Shown: positions 15,164 to 23,904 of the stretch, in pieces
Numbering within the stretch: position 1 is the first letter of the stretch
How the letters are laid out: each line of letters begins with the position of its first letter
Assembly (NCBI GenBank): GCA_016928235.1
Contig: JAFGLD010000281.1
Span: 1-32,481, forward strand
DNA from: Anaerolineae bacterium
Lineage (GTDB): Bacteria > Chloroflexota > Anaerolineae > Aggregatilineales > UBA3940
Direction of reading: 5' to 3'
DNA: 32,481 nucleotides
The notes under the pieces: model-generated
The model's input: the letters and a program-made list of their open reading frames with translations, nothing else
Told to the model about the DNA's origin: nothing
Database searches by the model: none
Position numbers and translations under genes: made by a program

Positions 15164-17563
15164 CTAATCGATGGCTATTGTCTCAAGCATCAGCAAGTCA
15201 CCCTGCTCTACGTTGTCCGGGCCGACTACCGGTAATCGCTCCATCGATACCCAATCGTAGACTGCAATAGCAAACCTGTATTCGCCCGGCGGGAAGGTCG
15301 GTGGAATGACAAAGCCGTAATTGTCGCGGATCGGCTCTCCCGGCTTCCACTGGCTTGTAGGCGCAAAGCCTCCTACAGGCCATCGATCTTGCTGCAGAAC
15401 CACTGCGCCACCGGGATCGAGCAGATAGACACCCACTGTGTAATCGATCGGCATTGGCTCTATAGCTTCCCATAGCAGGGAGATACCCAGCATGTGAACC
15501 TGATCGGTGGTATTGACATCTGAATTGACGGCAATGTCATAGCCTTGTAGCCGAATAGTCTCCCCAAACCCGGCATCGACTGCTTGAGCCGGTGTCATAT
15601 CAGCAGACGGCGCTTGCAAGGGCAGATACGCGATCAGTCTGACCGTCGGTGAAAACTCGGTCACGCCGACGGTATAAGCGTGTTTGGCCAGATACCACTC
15701 CGGTGGGCGGTTCGACCAGGAATGAAAGGGGCTGCTGTTGACAACCAGCCACCACACACCGCCTCGATAAAGCGCTCCGCCCTGGCGGGTCTCCTCAAAG
15801 ATCTTGATCGAATTTGGGGCGACTAAATCGTCGACATTGTCTGAGATTACCTCGGGTTCTTGTTCCCAACTGCTGCGCTCACCTGGGGACGATGGTAGGC
15901 TGTACCAGATTGCCTTGCCCTTATACCAGTTGGTGAAGTAAGGAACATAGGTTGAATTGGACAATATGATGATATCTTGTGCATCGGCGTTTTGTGAAAG
16001 ATAGTCTCGCAGGCTCGTGAGATCGGGATTGTCAGACTGGTATTGCGGATCATGGCGCGCCGTCAGCAAAGCGGTCGTCGTCATGACGACGACCAGCACC
16101 GGGCTGATGCCTGCTAAGCGTATTTGCGCACGGCGCGCAAGTCCGGGCCGGCACAGGAGACATATCACAGCGCCTGCCAACAAGACAATACCCGAAGACA
16201 GAAGCCCAATCATCATCCGGTTAATCGGTGGGTTTAGCCAGAGAATATCGGTTGGTGCCTGAGGCAAGAACAGCAAGCTGCCAATGGCCTGTGACCAACG
16301 GAATGACCAGATGGCAGGCCCTGTCCACACAAAATGGCCGGTACCGGCTTCAATTTGGGCGTAATAGCTGTAAAGGTTGACGTAAGTTCCACCGATCTGG
16401 ATCAGCGTCCCGTAGAGGCTTAGCGCCACAAGAGCAGCTTTGGGCCACCAGTGAGAACTGTTCAGCATTCGATCGATGAGGGGGATCGCAGCCAGCATCA
16501 TAATGGGGGTCATAGGGACCATGTAACGCGGCCCCCACCCGGCCCCCCCACTCCATACATACGGCCCCTTGACACCTGCATAGATGATTGTGAACCACAT
16601 CAGCAATGCAAGCGGGAACCAGGATTCTCGCCAACGATGATGAGGAATCACAAACGGAGCGCCCAGAGCCAAAAACAGAATCGGAGAATACCACCAGATA
16701 CCTTTGCCGGGGCTGAGCCAGAAGCCTGCTACACCTTTCCAGGCTTCCGGCAACCCCCCGACGAGCTTATCAGCCCACGTAAAAACCCGGTAGCGTGTCG
16801 CAGCAAGGCCGGCCTGTTCTCGTAAGACAAACAGGACAATGCCCAACACAATTATAATGGATAACAACCCTATCCCGATTGTCACAATCGTGCGCCAGTG
16901 TTTTTTGAAATGGACAGAACCCGGGTAGGCAAAGACGGCCAGCGCCGGCAGCGCGATCAACATGACATCTTTGCATAATAGGGCACATATGATGACGACG
17001 ATGCTAATCACAAGCCATTTCCACTGCTGTGACTTTTCGGCCCCGAAAGCTTTTCGCCATTTTTCGAGGGAGAAGACTGAACCGAATAGCAGTAAGCCGG
17101 CCAGCGGATCCCGAAAAAAGGTTTGAGCATAGGGCCAGGCAATGGTCGTCAGGCCGAAAAGGAGCGCCGCGATCGCGGCTGTTCGATCCGTATAACCCAG
17201 TTCGAGGACATAATGAAAGAGGATGATGGCTGTGAGAACAGTCACGAAGAGATTGAACAGGAATATCGTGTGAACATTTCCTATAGCAGGTATCTGATAA
17301 GCTATCCAGTAGAGGGGAGCGGCCAACAGGGGATGAGCCAGTTCTATCATAATGGGCTGTAAACCCCAGATATGGGTGGTCTGACTGACATAGTTGCTTT
17401 TTTGCAGCACAAGACTGTTGGTGACATCGACAAGCAATCGCTCGTCCCCTGTCTTGAATAGACCGGTAAATGTAAAGAGATAGACCAGGTAGATCAGCCC
17501 GGCTATCGCCGACACCAGCGCAACCCGGTACATATTTTTCTCTGCTGCTTGCGGTAATTCCAT
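15164..17563 (-). CDS. GT39/PMT-like membrane glycosyltransferase
   Basis: A 799-aa protein. I chose ATG 17563, which has GAGGG six bases upstream, over ATG 17578. Residues 1-480 hold about 11-12 hydrophobic helices. An acidic pair in the first external loop (TGDERLLVD, about 44-52) sits where GT-C fold enzymes place their catalytic Asp/Glu. Residues about 500-799 are soluble and external: first a mixed region, then a beta-sandwich (QGYDIAV, LLWEAIEPMPIDYTVGVYLLD, PPTFPPGEYRFAIAVYDW) that I know from many Chloroflexota glycosyltransferases. Family members move a sugar from a polyprenyl-phosphate donor to protein or lipid on the outer face. Donor and acceptor are unknown; the uppS gene at 23905 makes the matching lipid carrier precursor. 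A mobile element lies directly upstream. Confidence 0.75.
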   Translation of the reverse strand: MELPQAAEKNMYRVALVSAIAGLIYLVYLFTFTGLFKTGDERLLVDVTNSLVLQKSNYVSQTTHIWGLQPIMIELAHPLLAAPLYWIAYQIPAIGNVHTIFLFNLFVTVLTAIILFHYVLELGYTDRTAAIAALLFGLTTIAWPYAQTFFRDPLAGLLLFGSVFSLEKWRKAFGAEKSQQWKWLVISIVVIICALLCKDVMLIALPALAVFAYPGSVHFKKHWRTIVTIGIGLLSIIIVLGIVLFVLREQAGLAATRYRVFTWADKLVGGLPEAWKGVAGFWLSPGKGIWWYSPILFLALGAPFVIPHHRWRESWFPLALLMWFTIIYAGVKGPYVWSGGAGWGPRYMVPMTPIMMLAAIPLIDRMLNSSHWWPKAALVALSLYGTLIQIGGTYVNLYSYYAQIEAGTGHFVWTGPAIWSFRWSQAIGSLLFLPQAPTDILWLNPPINRMMIGLLSSGIVLLAGAVICLLCRPGLARRAQIRLAGISPVLVVVMTTTALLTARHDPQYQSDNPDLTSLRDYLSQNADAQDIIILSNSTYVPYFTNWYKGKAIWYSLPSSPGERSSWEQEPEVISDNVDDLVAPNSIKIFEETRQGGALYRGGVWWLVVNSSPFHSWSNRPPEWYLAKHAYTVGVTEFSPTVRLIAYLPLQAPSADMTPAQAVDAGFGETIRLQGYDIAVNSDVNTTDQVHMLGISLLWEAIEPMPIDYTVGVYLLDPGGAVVLQQDRWPVGGFAPTSQWKPGEPIRDNYGFVIPPTFPPGEYRFAIAVYDWVSMERLPVVGPDNVEQGDLLMLETIAID

Positions 17564-17694
17564 AGAATGCCCTCGCATATTTTAGGGTGGCCCCATGCGC
17601 AAAATCCGCGTTATGCTGCGCGTTGCTCAGATGTTTCTGAAGATCGCGGAACACAAGAAGTGTATGACAGATGACAAACTAAACTAACCATTTG

Positions 17695-17843
17695 GATGAT
17701 TGGTATCTTCTCAATAACTTGGGGCAGTTGTTTCCTGGTTATTAGTTTTTTGACCATCGGCCTGTGTTTTGCACCTGAAAACTGAGCACCAAGAATTGGC
17801 TGCAAGTCACCTTCCTCGGATTATTGAGAAGATACGATGATTG
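17695..17843. mobile_element. Full-length MITE copy B with 15-bp terminal inverted repeats and 8-bp target duplication
   Basis: The element itself is 17703-17835 (133 bp). GTATCTTCTCAATAA (17703-17717) is matched by its exact reverse complement at 17821-17835. Both sides are flanked by GATGATTG (17695-17702 and 17836-17843), a perfect 8-bp direct repeat, the mark of transposition. The interior has no ORF. It shares about 36 of 42 aligned bases with copy D around CCTGAAAACTG. It sits in the gap upstream of the glycosyltransferase gene and downstream of the peptidase gene, so it may have altered the promoter of the former. Confidence 0.88.
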
Positions 17844-17861
17844 GCTACTATTGCTCAGGTA

Positions 17862-19268
17862 TCACTTCTTTTCTTTTTTGCCCTTGCTCAAACCTGAAAC
17901 TGATGGCTGCTCGTCGGTGACCAACTGATCTCCCTGCCTGTTTGACTTGGGATATCTGGATTGAGCCAGACCAACATGGGGTGGGAAAAATGCGCGTGGA
18001 TCGATCTGACCAGACCGGTTACCGTCACCTTCGGCTTGCAATTTCTGAGGGGCTGCTTGCTCATCGATAGCCTGTACGAAGGCCCACACATAAGCATAAT
18101 TCCGATCCAGGACATCCGGGACCATCTTATCGAGTGTGTCTTCCTTGTGGTGCCAATACAAATCAGGCCCAGCGTAATCATAGCGTGTGCCGCTTTCATC
18201 AAAACCGGCTATCGTGATGGCCGGGACACCAACACGGAGCGCATCTGCCATTTCGGAGTGTCCACCATCGATCTGTGTTGAATGTGCCTTTAACTCCGGA
18301 TGCCGGCCGGCGACCGCGACTGCTAATGCGATCAGTTCCGGAGACGCGCAAAATGCAAACAGGTTAAAGGTGCTTTCGCGGACAAGGTAGGCAGGATCAT
18401 CGCGCCCCAGCATCTCGAAGACGACAGCCTTGGGGCTGACGAGATCGCCCAGGTGCCGCTTGTAGAAATCGGCGGCGCCATAGTGTTTGACCTCTTCGCA
18501 TCCTGTGCAAGCCAGCCAGACACGTGTGTTTTGGAGTGGCGCGCGGGCTATCTGTTCTCCAAGCGTCAATACCAGCCCCGCGCCGGTTGCATTATCATTG
18601 GCGCCGTTTGAAAAAGGCGCCAGATCGGCTTCCAACATAAATCCTGCAAACAGTAAGGCGTTAATGGCTGCCGGCAGCATCGGCCAGGGCCAGAGCTGTG
18701 GCATTTGCGTTACCAAACCAATGCCGTACAAAACGATTTGAATATAGAAGGTCAGGAAAAAAATCAATGAGAACAGACGCCAGAACTTGATCATTGAGAT
18801 CGAGCGAAAGATGAGACCGCAGTGATTGGTGTCGACATGCCCCATCAAGATGAGATCCTGCTTGTGCTCGCCCGATGGGGGAACAGTGGCTATGACATTC
18901 TGGCTGAATGCTTGAGGCAGCAATTTCCGGACAGGGTTGTTTTTGAACAGTAGCTCCAGACCCTGCGAGATGAGGCAGAGTATTGCGATGAGCAACGCTA
19001 TTGCTGCTCCGACACGTCCGCCCAGGGGATAGACGAAAAACGAGATCAGCATGCCTGTTGCGATGGTGAAGTGGAAGCCAAAGAGCGTTGTTGCGCTCCG
19101 GAAAACCTCGACGTGAGGCTCCAGGCCAAAGTCGCTAAGGACTTTTCGGCAGTAAGCAGATGCCTGTCGTTCTTCGTCGGTGGTTGAGCCGCGTGGCCCG
19201 ATATCTTCAGCCAGCGCGCGGATGTGTCTTAGCCATGTGTTCAGGATATGCGGATCGCTGTGTGTCAT
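17862..19268 (-). CDS. Membrane-associated M28 family zinc metallopeptidase
   Basis: A 468-aa protein from ATG 19268, preceded by AGGAG at six bases. Predicted zinc ligands of the M28 fold are present: H144 in GHVDT, the bridging D225 in GANDNATG, the E258-E259 pair in TGCEEV, and H373 in WHHKEDTLDKM, which replaces the usual YHxxxDT. At the remaining ligand position, E285 (FEMLG) stands where the family usually has Asp. Hydrophobic stretches at about 61-108 and 164-212 interrupt the peptidase fold, so the enzyme is probably membrane-bound. The last 65 residues are a charged, low-complexity tail ending in Lys-rich sequence. M28 enzymes are aminopeptidases or carboxypeptidases; substrate unknown. 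It is co-directional with the GH94 gene 207 bases upstream, but a hairpin lies between them. Confidence 0.88.
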   Translation of the reverse strand: MTHSDPHILNTWLRHIRALAEDIGPRGSTTDEERQASAYCRKVLSDFGLEPHVEVFRSATTLFGFHFTIATGMLISFFVYPLGGRVGAAIALLIAILCLISQGLELLFKNNPVRKLLPQAFSQNVIATVPPSGEHKQDLILMGHVDTNHCGLIFRSISMIKFWRLFSLIFFLTFYIQIVLYGIGLVTQMPQLWPWPMLPAAINALLFAGFMLEADLAPFSNGANDNATGAGLVLTLGEQIARAPLQNTRVWLACTGCEEVKHYGAADFYKRHLGDLVSPKAVVFEMLGRDDPAYLVRESTFNLFAFCASPELIALAVAVAGRHPELKAHSTQIDGGHSEMADALRVGVPAITIAGFDESGTRYDYAGPDLYWHHKEDTLDKMVPDVLDRNYAYVWAFVQAIDEQAAPQKLQAEGDGNRSGQIDPRAFFPPHVGLAQSRYPKSNRQGDQLVTDEQPSVSGLSKGKKEKK

Positions 19269-19428
19269 TGCCTACTCCTTGGTGATATGGTTGATTGATT
19301 GAACCTATGGGTGGCAGGTGAATCACAGGTGAGCAATGTCAAGTATAGCTAAGCTGCTCAGCATAACATAGCCGAACGTGGATTGTTTTTCTTGAGAGCC
19401 AGGATTGATGACCCCATGGATTATGTCT

Positions 19429-19463
19429 GGCGGTCGATCTCGGTATCAGGTAGATCGACCGCC
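19429..19463 (-). terminator. 12-bp perfect hairpin after the GH94 gene
   Basis: GGCGGTCGATCT (19429-19440) pairs exactly with 19452-19463 around an 11-base loop. It begins 13 bases beyond the GH94 stop on the minus strand. No clear U-run follows, so termination is inferred from place and stem strength. Confidence 0.45.
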
Positions 19464-19475
19464 GGATCGGTTTCT

Positions 19476-21854
19476 TTAGCCCAGTATAACTTCTACGATG
19501 TTGGCCTCATCCAACAGATCGACCGGTGCCAGATTTCCCTCGATGGCTTGCCCGTTCAGCGTCATCGACGCGACACCGCGCTCAACGTGGTTGGGATTGT
19601 GGACTCGGATCACGATCTGCTTGCCCCGAAATTGGCGCTGTGCTTCGAAGCCTTCCCACTCGCCGGGAATACAGGGGTCGATGCGCAACCCATCCAGCTC
19701 AGGGCGGATGCCTAACAGGTATTGGGTGACGGCGATGTATGTCCAGCTGGCCGTGCCGGTCAGCCAGGGATTGCGCGATTGGCCAAAGCGCGGAGAGGGC
19801 CGTCCGTGGGTAAACTGGCTGTAGACATACGGTTCTACTTGCCTGATCTCAGCCTGGGTGTTATACCGTGCGGGCAGGTAGGAACGGTAGTATTCGTAGG
19901 CCCGGTTACCTCTCCCCAACAGACATTCCGCGACAATAACCCACGAGTTGCTGTGACAGAAGATGCCGCCATTCTCTTTATGGCCCGGCGGGAACACGAT
20001 CAGCGACAGGTTCACATCGGGGTCGGGTTTGGTATGCCCTGGATGGCACAGCATGACCCCATACTCGGTCGCCAGGTGCGTGTGGACTGCATCCATCGCC
20101 TGGACGGCTTGATCGGGGCTCGCGCCGCCGCTGATGACTGCCCAGACATTCGATTCCAGGTAGATTTTCCCTTCGTCCTTGGCGTGGGTTCCCAGCTTAC
20201 CCCCTGATTCTGATATCCCGCGCAGGAACCAACTGCCATCCCAGGCATGTGCGTCGATCTGCCGTTTGATCTCGGCGGACTGCCCGGCACACCAGGCAAC
20301 ATCGGCATCGTTACCTTTTTGCTCGGCCAGCCGGCTGAAGATCTGCAAGCCCATATAAAACAGGAAGGTCGAGAACAGGCTCTCGCCGGTTGTGCCCAGG
20401 TGGATGCAGTCGTTCCAGTCTCTTGCCAATCCCTGGATTAGCCCATGGGCGCCTTTGTGAGCGATGCTGAACAGCAGCCCTTGCTTGAGGTGATCATAGA
20501 CGGTCGCCTGACCGTGATCGGCGTAGGGAAGCACCTTATCGAGGTAATCGAGCCGGCCTGTCTCATAGATAAAATTCGATACGGTGATCGGCAGCCACAG
20601 CACGTCGTCGCTGCGGTACTGCTCGACCGTAGGAGTAGGCTCATGTCCGGGAGTGTGGGAGAGCGGCTTGATCAGCGGCATGGCGCCGCCTTCCTCGGTC
20701 TGGCCGGTGAGTATCAGATCCAAGCGGTCTTCGACGGCTTCCGGGATGCTGTGGGTCACCGCCAGCATATCCTGCACCGTGTCTCGATATCCCAGACCAT
20801 CGCGGTCGCCGGCCTCGATCAGGCTGACCCCGCGCGACCAGTTGAAGGTCATGTGTGTCTGATAAGCATGCCAAACGTTGACCATACTGTTGAGATCGCT
20901 GTCGGGAGTGCTGACCTGGAAGGGTTCCAGGTGTCCTGCCCACTCGGTACGGATCGCCTCCAGCTCCTGTGATAGGCGCTCCGGAGTGGCATACTCGGAC
21001 AAAACTTGTCGGGCCGGCGGCAGTCCCCGCCATTCTTCATCCGGCGAGCCGACGCCCAACACGAAGATGAGCTGGCGCTTTTCCCCAGGTTCAAGCGTAA
21101 TGGTTGTGTGCAGCGATGAGCAGGCGTTGTCGCCGACGGCAATCGAGTTGGAACACTGACCTGCTTCGACGGTCAACGGATTGGATGGTGTCCGGTAGGG
21201 GCCGAGAAAGACATCCCGATCGGTGTCAAATGAGGCGACATCTCCCCCGGCTAACCCGAAGAAGCTAACATTCCATTCACCTGCATAGTTACGGCGACTG
21301 ATGATGCCGTCGTCATAGTCCATCCGGACGATGTACTGGCTGTATTGCAGGTTCTCCAGGTCTTGCCGATAAAGCCAATCGTTAGACAGCTCGGCGTAGC
21401 TGAATATCGACAGCTTGCGTGTCTCCGCTCCGGGGTTCGATACGTCGAGTGACCAGTACTCGAAGGCCTGGCCGCGAGGGATGAAGCAGGTGAAGGCGCT
21501 CGAAATCCCGGCGTAGGTGGCCTCGAAGATCGAATACCCCAGGCCATGCCGGACCCGACACTCATATTGATCGAGCGGCTTGCCGACCGGCTGCCACGAT
21601 GCCGACCAATAATCGCCGCTGTCATCGTCGCGGATGTACAGGTAGCGCCCTGGTTGATCGATGGGCATGCCATTAAAGCGCATACGCAAAATGCGCCCTG
21701 TGCCGCCCGATTGATAGAAGCTGTAGCCGCCAGCGTTTTGTGTGATGATGCCCCCGTAGAGTCGCGAGCCCAGGTAGTTGATCCATGAGCGCGGGGTATC
21801 GGGGCGAGTGATGACATATTCCCGATTGTCATCGTCGAAGTATCCATATTGCAT
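19476..21854 (-). CDS. GH94 glycoside phosphorylase (cellobiose/chitobiose phosphorylase-like)
   Basis: A 792-aa protein. ATG 21854 is preceded by AAGGA at eight bases; the TTG at 21872 would add six residues. The N-terminal beta-sandwich opens MQYGYFDDDNREYVITRPDTP (roughly 1-21) with WINYLGS, typical of GH94. The (alpha/alpha)6 catalytic domain contains GLGYRDTVQDM and the DWND motif with the expected general acid D482; the length fits the roughly 800 residues of the family. No signal peptide, so it is cytoplasmic. GH94 enzymes cleave a beta-linked disaccharide with inorganic phosphate, giving a sugar 1-phosphate and saving one ATP. Cellobiose, N,N'-diacetylchitobiose, laminaribiose or cellobionate are all possible; I cannot choose. 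No sugar ABC transporter is adjacent. Confidence 0.9.
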   Translation of the reverse strand: MQYGYFDDDNREYVITRPDTPRSWINYLGSRLYGGIITQNAGGYSFYQSGGTGRILRMRFNGMPIDQPGRYLYIRDDDSGDYWSASWQPVGKPLDQYECRVRHGLGYSIFEATYAGISSAFTCFIPRGQAFEYWSLDVSNPGAETRKLSIFSYAELSNDWLYRQDLENLQYSQYIVRMDYDDGIISRRNYAGEWNVSFFGLAGGDVASFDTDRDVFLGPYRTPSNPLTVEAGQCSNSIAVGDNACSSLHTTITLEPGEKRQLIFVLGVGSPDEEWRGLPPARQVLSEYATPERLSQELEAIRTEWAGHLEPFQVSTPDSDLNSMVNVWHAYQTHMTFNWSRGVSLIEAGDRDGLGYRDTVQDMLAVTHSIPEAVEDRLDLILTGQTEEGGAMPLIKPLSHTPGHEPTPTVEQYRSDDVLWLPITVSNFIYETGRLDYLDKVLPYADHGQATVYDHLKQGLLFSIAHKGAHGLIQGLARDWNDCIHLGTTGESLFSTFLFYMGLQIFSRLAEQKGNDADVAWCAGQSAEIKRQIDAHAWDGSWFLRGISESGGKLGTHAKDEGKIYLESNVWAVISGGASPDQAVQAMDAVHTHLATEYGVMLCHPGHTKPDPDVNLSLIVFPPGHKENGGIFCHSNSWVIVAECLLGRGNRAYEYYRSYLPARYNTQAEIRQVEPYVYSQFTHGRPSPRFGQSRNPWLTGTASWTYIAVTQYLLGIRPELDGLRIDPCIPGEWEGFEAQRQFRGKQIVIRVHNPNHVERGVASMTLNGQAIEGNLAPVDLLDEANIVEVILG

Positions 21855-22252
21855 TGAATATATCCTTAGCAAAGAGCATCATAGAGATAGGGGGCAACTG
21901 TCCGGGGGATTTCTTCCCGCGAATTTGCTGTGGAATATACCCCAACTGACCATAACACTAGCAGAAAGATGAAGAGGCCGCAAGAATTGCAATGCCGGTC
22001 TATCCGCTTGTGTTCCGGCCTCATGCCGCCGGCCATCGATCATAAGCTCACCCATCCCAAGCCTGGATTATCGCCCTTCGACCGAGTTTTAGTGTATTGT
22101 TGGTTTTGGTTTGCACCCGTCACATGTGGCGGATCGTTTTTGGTCTGCTGGTGTTACATCAAACAGCATATCGGCGCATTTTACAAAATGGGTGTATCTT
22201 TAACTGTCAGAATATCTTGAAGTCCTGAATTACTAAATGGAGGAAAACCATC
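21855..22252. other. Divergent intergenic region, GH94 / YIP1
   Basis: About 400 bases between divergent genes. It should contain both promoters, but I see no convincing -35/-10 pair, repeat or RNA gene. The plus-strand Shine-Dalgarno of the YIP1 gene, GGAGG, lies at 22239-22243. No mobile-element copy is present. Confidence 0.4.
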
Positions 22253-22837
22253 ATGATGGATCGAATTATCGGTGCGTTAACGTTTAAACAAGGTGTATAT
22301 AGCGAGGTTAAGTCAGATACGTCATTCACGCAAAATGCCTGGCTCATCGTGGCCGTAACGGCCTTTCTTGCCCAGCTTGGCAGTTCTGCCAGTCAGGTTT
22401 CGACCGGTGGGGGCATCGTCGGGTGGTTAGTTGCAACGATTGTGGGCACCATCTTCGCAGTGGGAGCATTCGCGCTTGCCTGCTATGTGGTGGTTTTTGT
22501 CGCCAAGACGTTGTTCCAAACAACAACCACCTTCGAAGAGATGGTTCGGGTATTGGGACTGGCTTATATCTGGAACATCGTCAGTTTTCTGGCCATCGTA
22601 GGTATCATCTCACCTGCCCTGGTCTGCGCGGTTTCTCCCATCACTCTGATTGCCGGTCTGGCAGGGTTGGCCGCCTTTGCAATCGCTCTCAAGGCATCAC
22701 TCGGTCTTGAATGGGTGCAAACGATCGTTGTCGCCATCATTGCTATGGTGGCCATATTTGTTGTCATGATGATCGCCGGCCTGATCCTGGGTATTCTTGG
22801 CTTTGGGGCTGCGGCAGCCGCAGGTACACTGCGCTAA
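22253..22837 (+). CDS. YIP1-family integral membrane protein
   Basis: A 194-aa protein. GGAGG ends nine bases before ATG 22253; an ATG at the next codon is equally possible. The short N-terminus (RIIGALTFKQGVYSEVKSDT) is followed by five hydrophobic helices (about 28-47, 58-85, 100-125, 127-148, 160-188). This is the YIP1-domain layout, with a 'VLGLAYIWNIVSFL' type segment in the middle. The C-terminus is Gly/Ala-rich. Bacterial YIP1 proteins have no assigned function. The gene is monocistronic, closed by a strong terminator. Confidence 0.7.
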   Translation: MMDRIIGALTFKQGVYSEVKSDTSFTQNAWLIVAVTAFLAQLGSSASQVSTGGGIVGWLVATIVGTIFAVGAFALACYVVVFVAKTLFQTTTTFEEMVRVLGLAYIWNIVSFLAIVGIISPALVCAVSPITLIAGLAGLAAFAIALKASLGLEWVQTIVVAIIAMVAIFVVMMIAGLILGILGFGAAAAAGTLR

Positions 22838-22857
22838 CCACAACAGAAACACTCATC

Positions 22858-22887
22858 AAAGAGCGCAGCAAATTTGCTGCGCTCTTT
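22858..22887 (+). terminator. Strong intrinsic terminator after the YIP1 gene
   Basis: A perfect 30-bp palindrome with 15-base arms (22858-22872 and 22873-22887) around AAATTT. It contains GAGCGCAGC and its complement, is followed by CCTTTC and later TTTTT, and starts 20 bases after the stop. The A-run on the 5' side would also serve as a U-run for transcription from the other strand. Confidence 0.85.
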
Positions 22888-23072
22888 CCTTTCAATTCGC
22901 TTTTTGTACAAGTTGACAACCAACGGTAGATCGGACAAAATGAGGCACAGAAGTACGGGCTGAGTGCCGAGCCACTGAGTGAGTGGTAACATATTGGTGT
23001 ATAACTGATGAATGGTACTTGCTATAGCCTATATTTCGCACTTTGAATGACAGTCTTTGGTGATCAGTTTAG

Positions 23073-23091
23073 GGGCGACCCGCGGTCGCCC
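23073..23091. other. 8-bp GC-rich hairpin in the frr upstream gap
   Basis: GGGCGACC (23073-23080), loop CGC, GGTCGCCC (23084-23091). It lies in the 448 bases between the YIP1 terminator and frr, about 245 bases before the frr start. No other gene or RNA is recognisable in this gap. It could be a leader structure or a small repeat. Confidence 0.4.
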
Positions 23092-23210
23092 AAGGTGTAT
23101 GATGTCACAGCCTCTCTCTTTGTAGCGAACAGCTTTTCAACGATTCGAAAGGCGCGACATTTAGGTTATAGCTAAGCCCGGCCATTGATCACTGAAGGTC
23201 GCAATCTGAG

Positions 23211-23234
23211 AACTAATGACCAAAAACTAATCAC
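23211..23234. repeat. AACTAATNAC direct repeat pair
   Basis: AACTAATGAC (23211-23220) and AACTAATCAC (23225-23234), a 14-base period. Similar pairs occur at 30583-30606, and related motifs at 1-86 and inside the MITE copies. They are seen only between genes in this window. Confidence 0.5.
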
Positions 23235-23335
23235 AAATAACTGCGGTTGTTACCTTGAAGCATGAGCCGCTCGTGGTTATCAACAAATGTCATTTTGTTT
23301 ATCCTGGCTTCTGCCCAGCCCTGGAGTCAATGTCT

Positions 23336-23893
23336 ATGATCAAAGAACTGTTAAGCGATGCCGAGACACGCATGAAGGGTGCCATTCACGCTCTTGAAGA
23401 AGAGCTGGCGGGCATCCGCACCGGGCGGGCATCCCCGGCATTGGTCGAGAAGATGACGGTGGAATACTATGGCACACCGACCATGTTGCAGCAGTTGGCA
23501 ACCATCGCAGTGCCGGAGCCGCAGCTCCTGACCATCCGCCCCTTCGATCCCGGCTCGATCAGTATTATCGAGAAAGCCATTCGTACTTCCGATCTTGGGC
23601 TGAACCCGTCGAATGATGGAAAGCTCATTCGTCTGAGCATTCCCAGTCTGACAGAAGAGCGTCGCCATGACCTGGTCAAGCTGGTCCACAAGCGGCTGGA
23701 AGAAGCCAAGGTCGCCTTGCGCAATGTCCGGCGCGACATACTGGCAGATATGCGCGATTTCGAGAAAGAGAAGGCGATCTCAGAGGATGAGTTTTATGGC
23801 GGGAAAGACAATCTGGAAAAACTCACCGCTCGCTATATCGAGCAAGTCGATCAAGTTGGTATGCGCAAAGAACAAGAAATCAAAGAGGTGTAA
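23336..23893 (+). CDS. frr: Ribosome recycling factor
   Basis: ATG 23336 gives exactly the usual 185 residues and has GGAG nine bases upstream. The longer reading from 23255 adds 27 residues without family similarity. The chain shows the standard RRF motifs: an N-terminal helix with [27 protein letters not shown], then [50 protein letters not shown] and the C-terminal [18 protein letters not shown] (each seen in order, quoted as short segments). With EF-G it splits the post-termination ribosome in the cytoplasm. It is the first gene of frr-uppS-cdsA. The usual upstream partners rpsB, tsf and pyrH are absent, replaced by a 440-base gap. Confidence 0.97.
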   Translation: MIKELLSDAETRMKGAIHALEEELAGIRTGRASPALVEKMTVEYYGTPTMLQQLATIAVPEPQLLTIRPFDPGSISIIEKAIRTSDLGLNPSNDGKLIRLSIPSLTEERRHDLVKLVHKRLEEAKVALRNVRRDILADMRDFEKEKAISEDEFYGGKDNLEKLTARYIEQVDQVGMRKEQEIKEV

Positions 23894-23904
23894 AAACAAC
23901 CATT

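Noticed and set aside
17703-17835. MITE copy B as a riboswitch or attenuator of the glycosyltransferase gene
   Set aside because: The terminal inverted repeats, the 8-bp flanking duplication and the dispersed copies explain it better as a transposed element.
22423-22710. A 95-codon ORF in another frame of the YIP1 gene
   Set aside because: The YIP1 frame has five membrane helices, a strong GGAGG and a fitting terminator; the other frame has none of these.
23255-23335. A longer N-terminus for the ribosome recycling factor
   Set aside because: It adds 27 residues without family similarity, while ATG 23336 gives the standard 185 residues with a well-placed GGAG.
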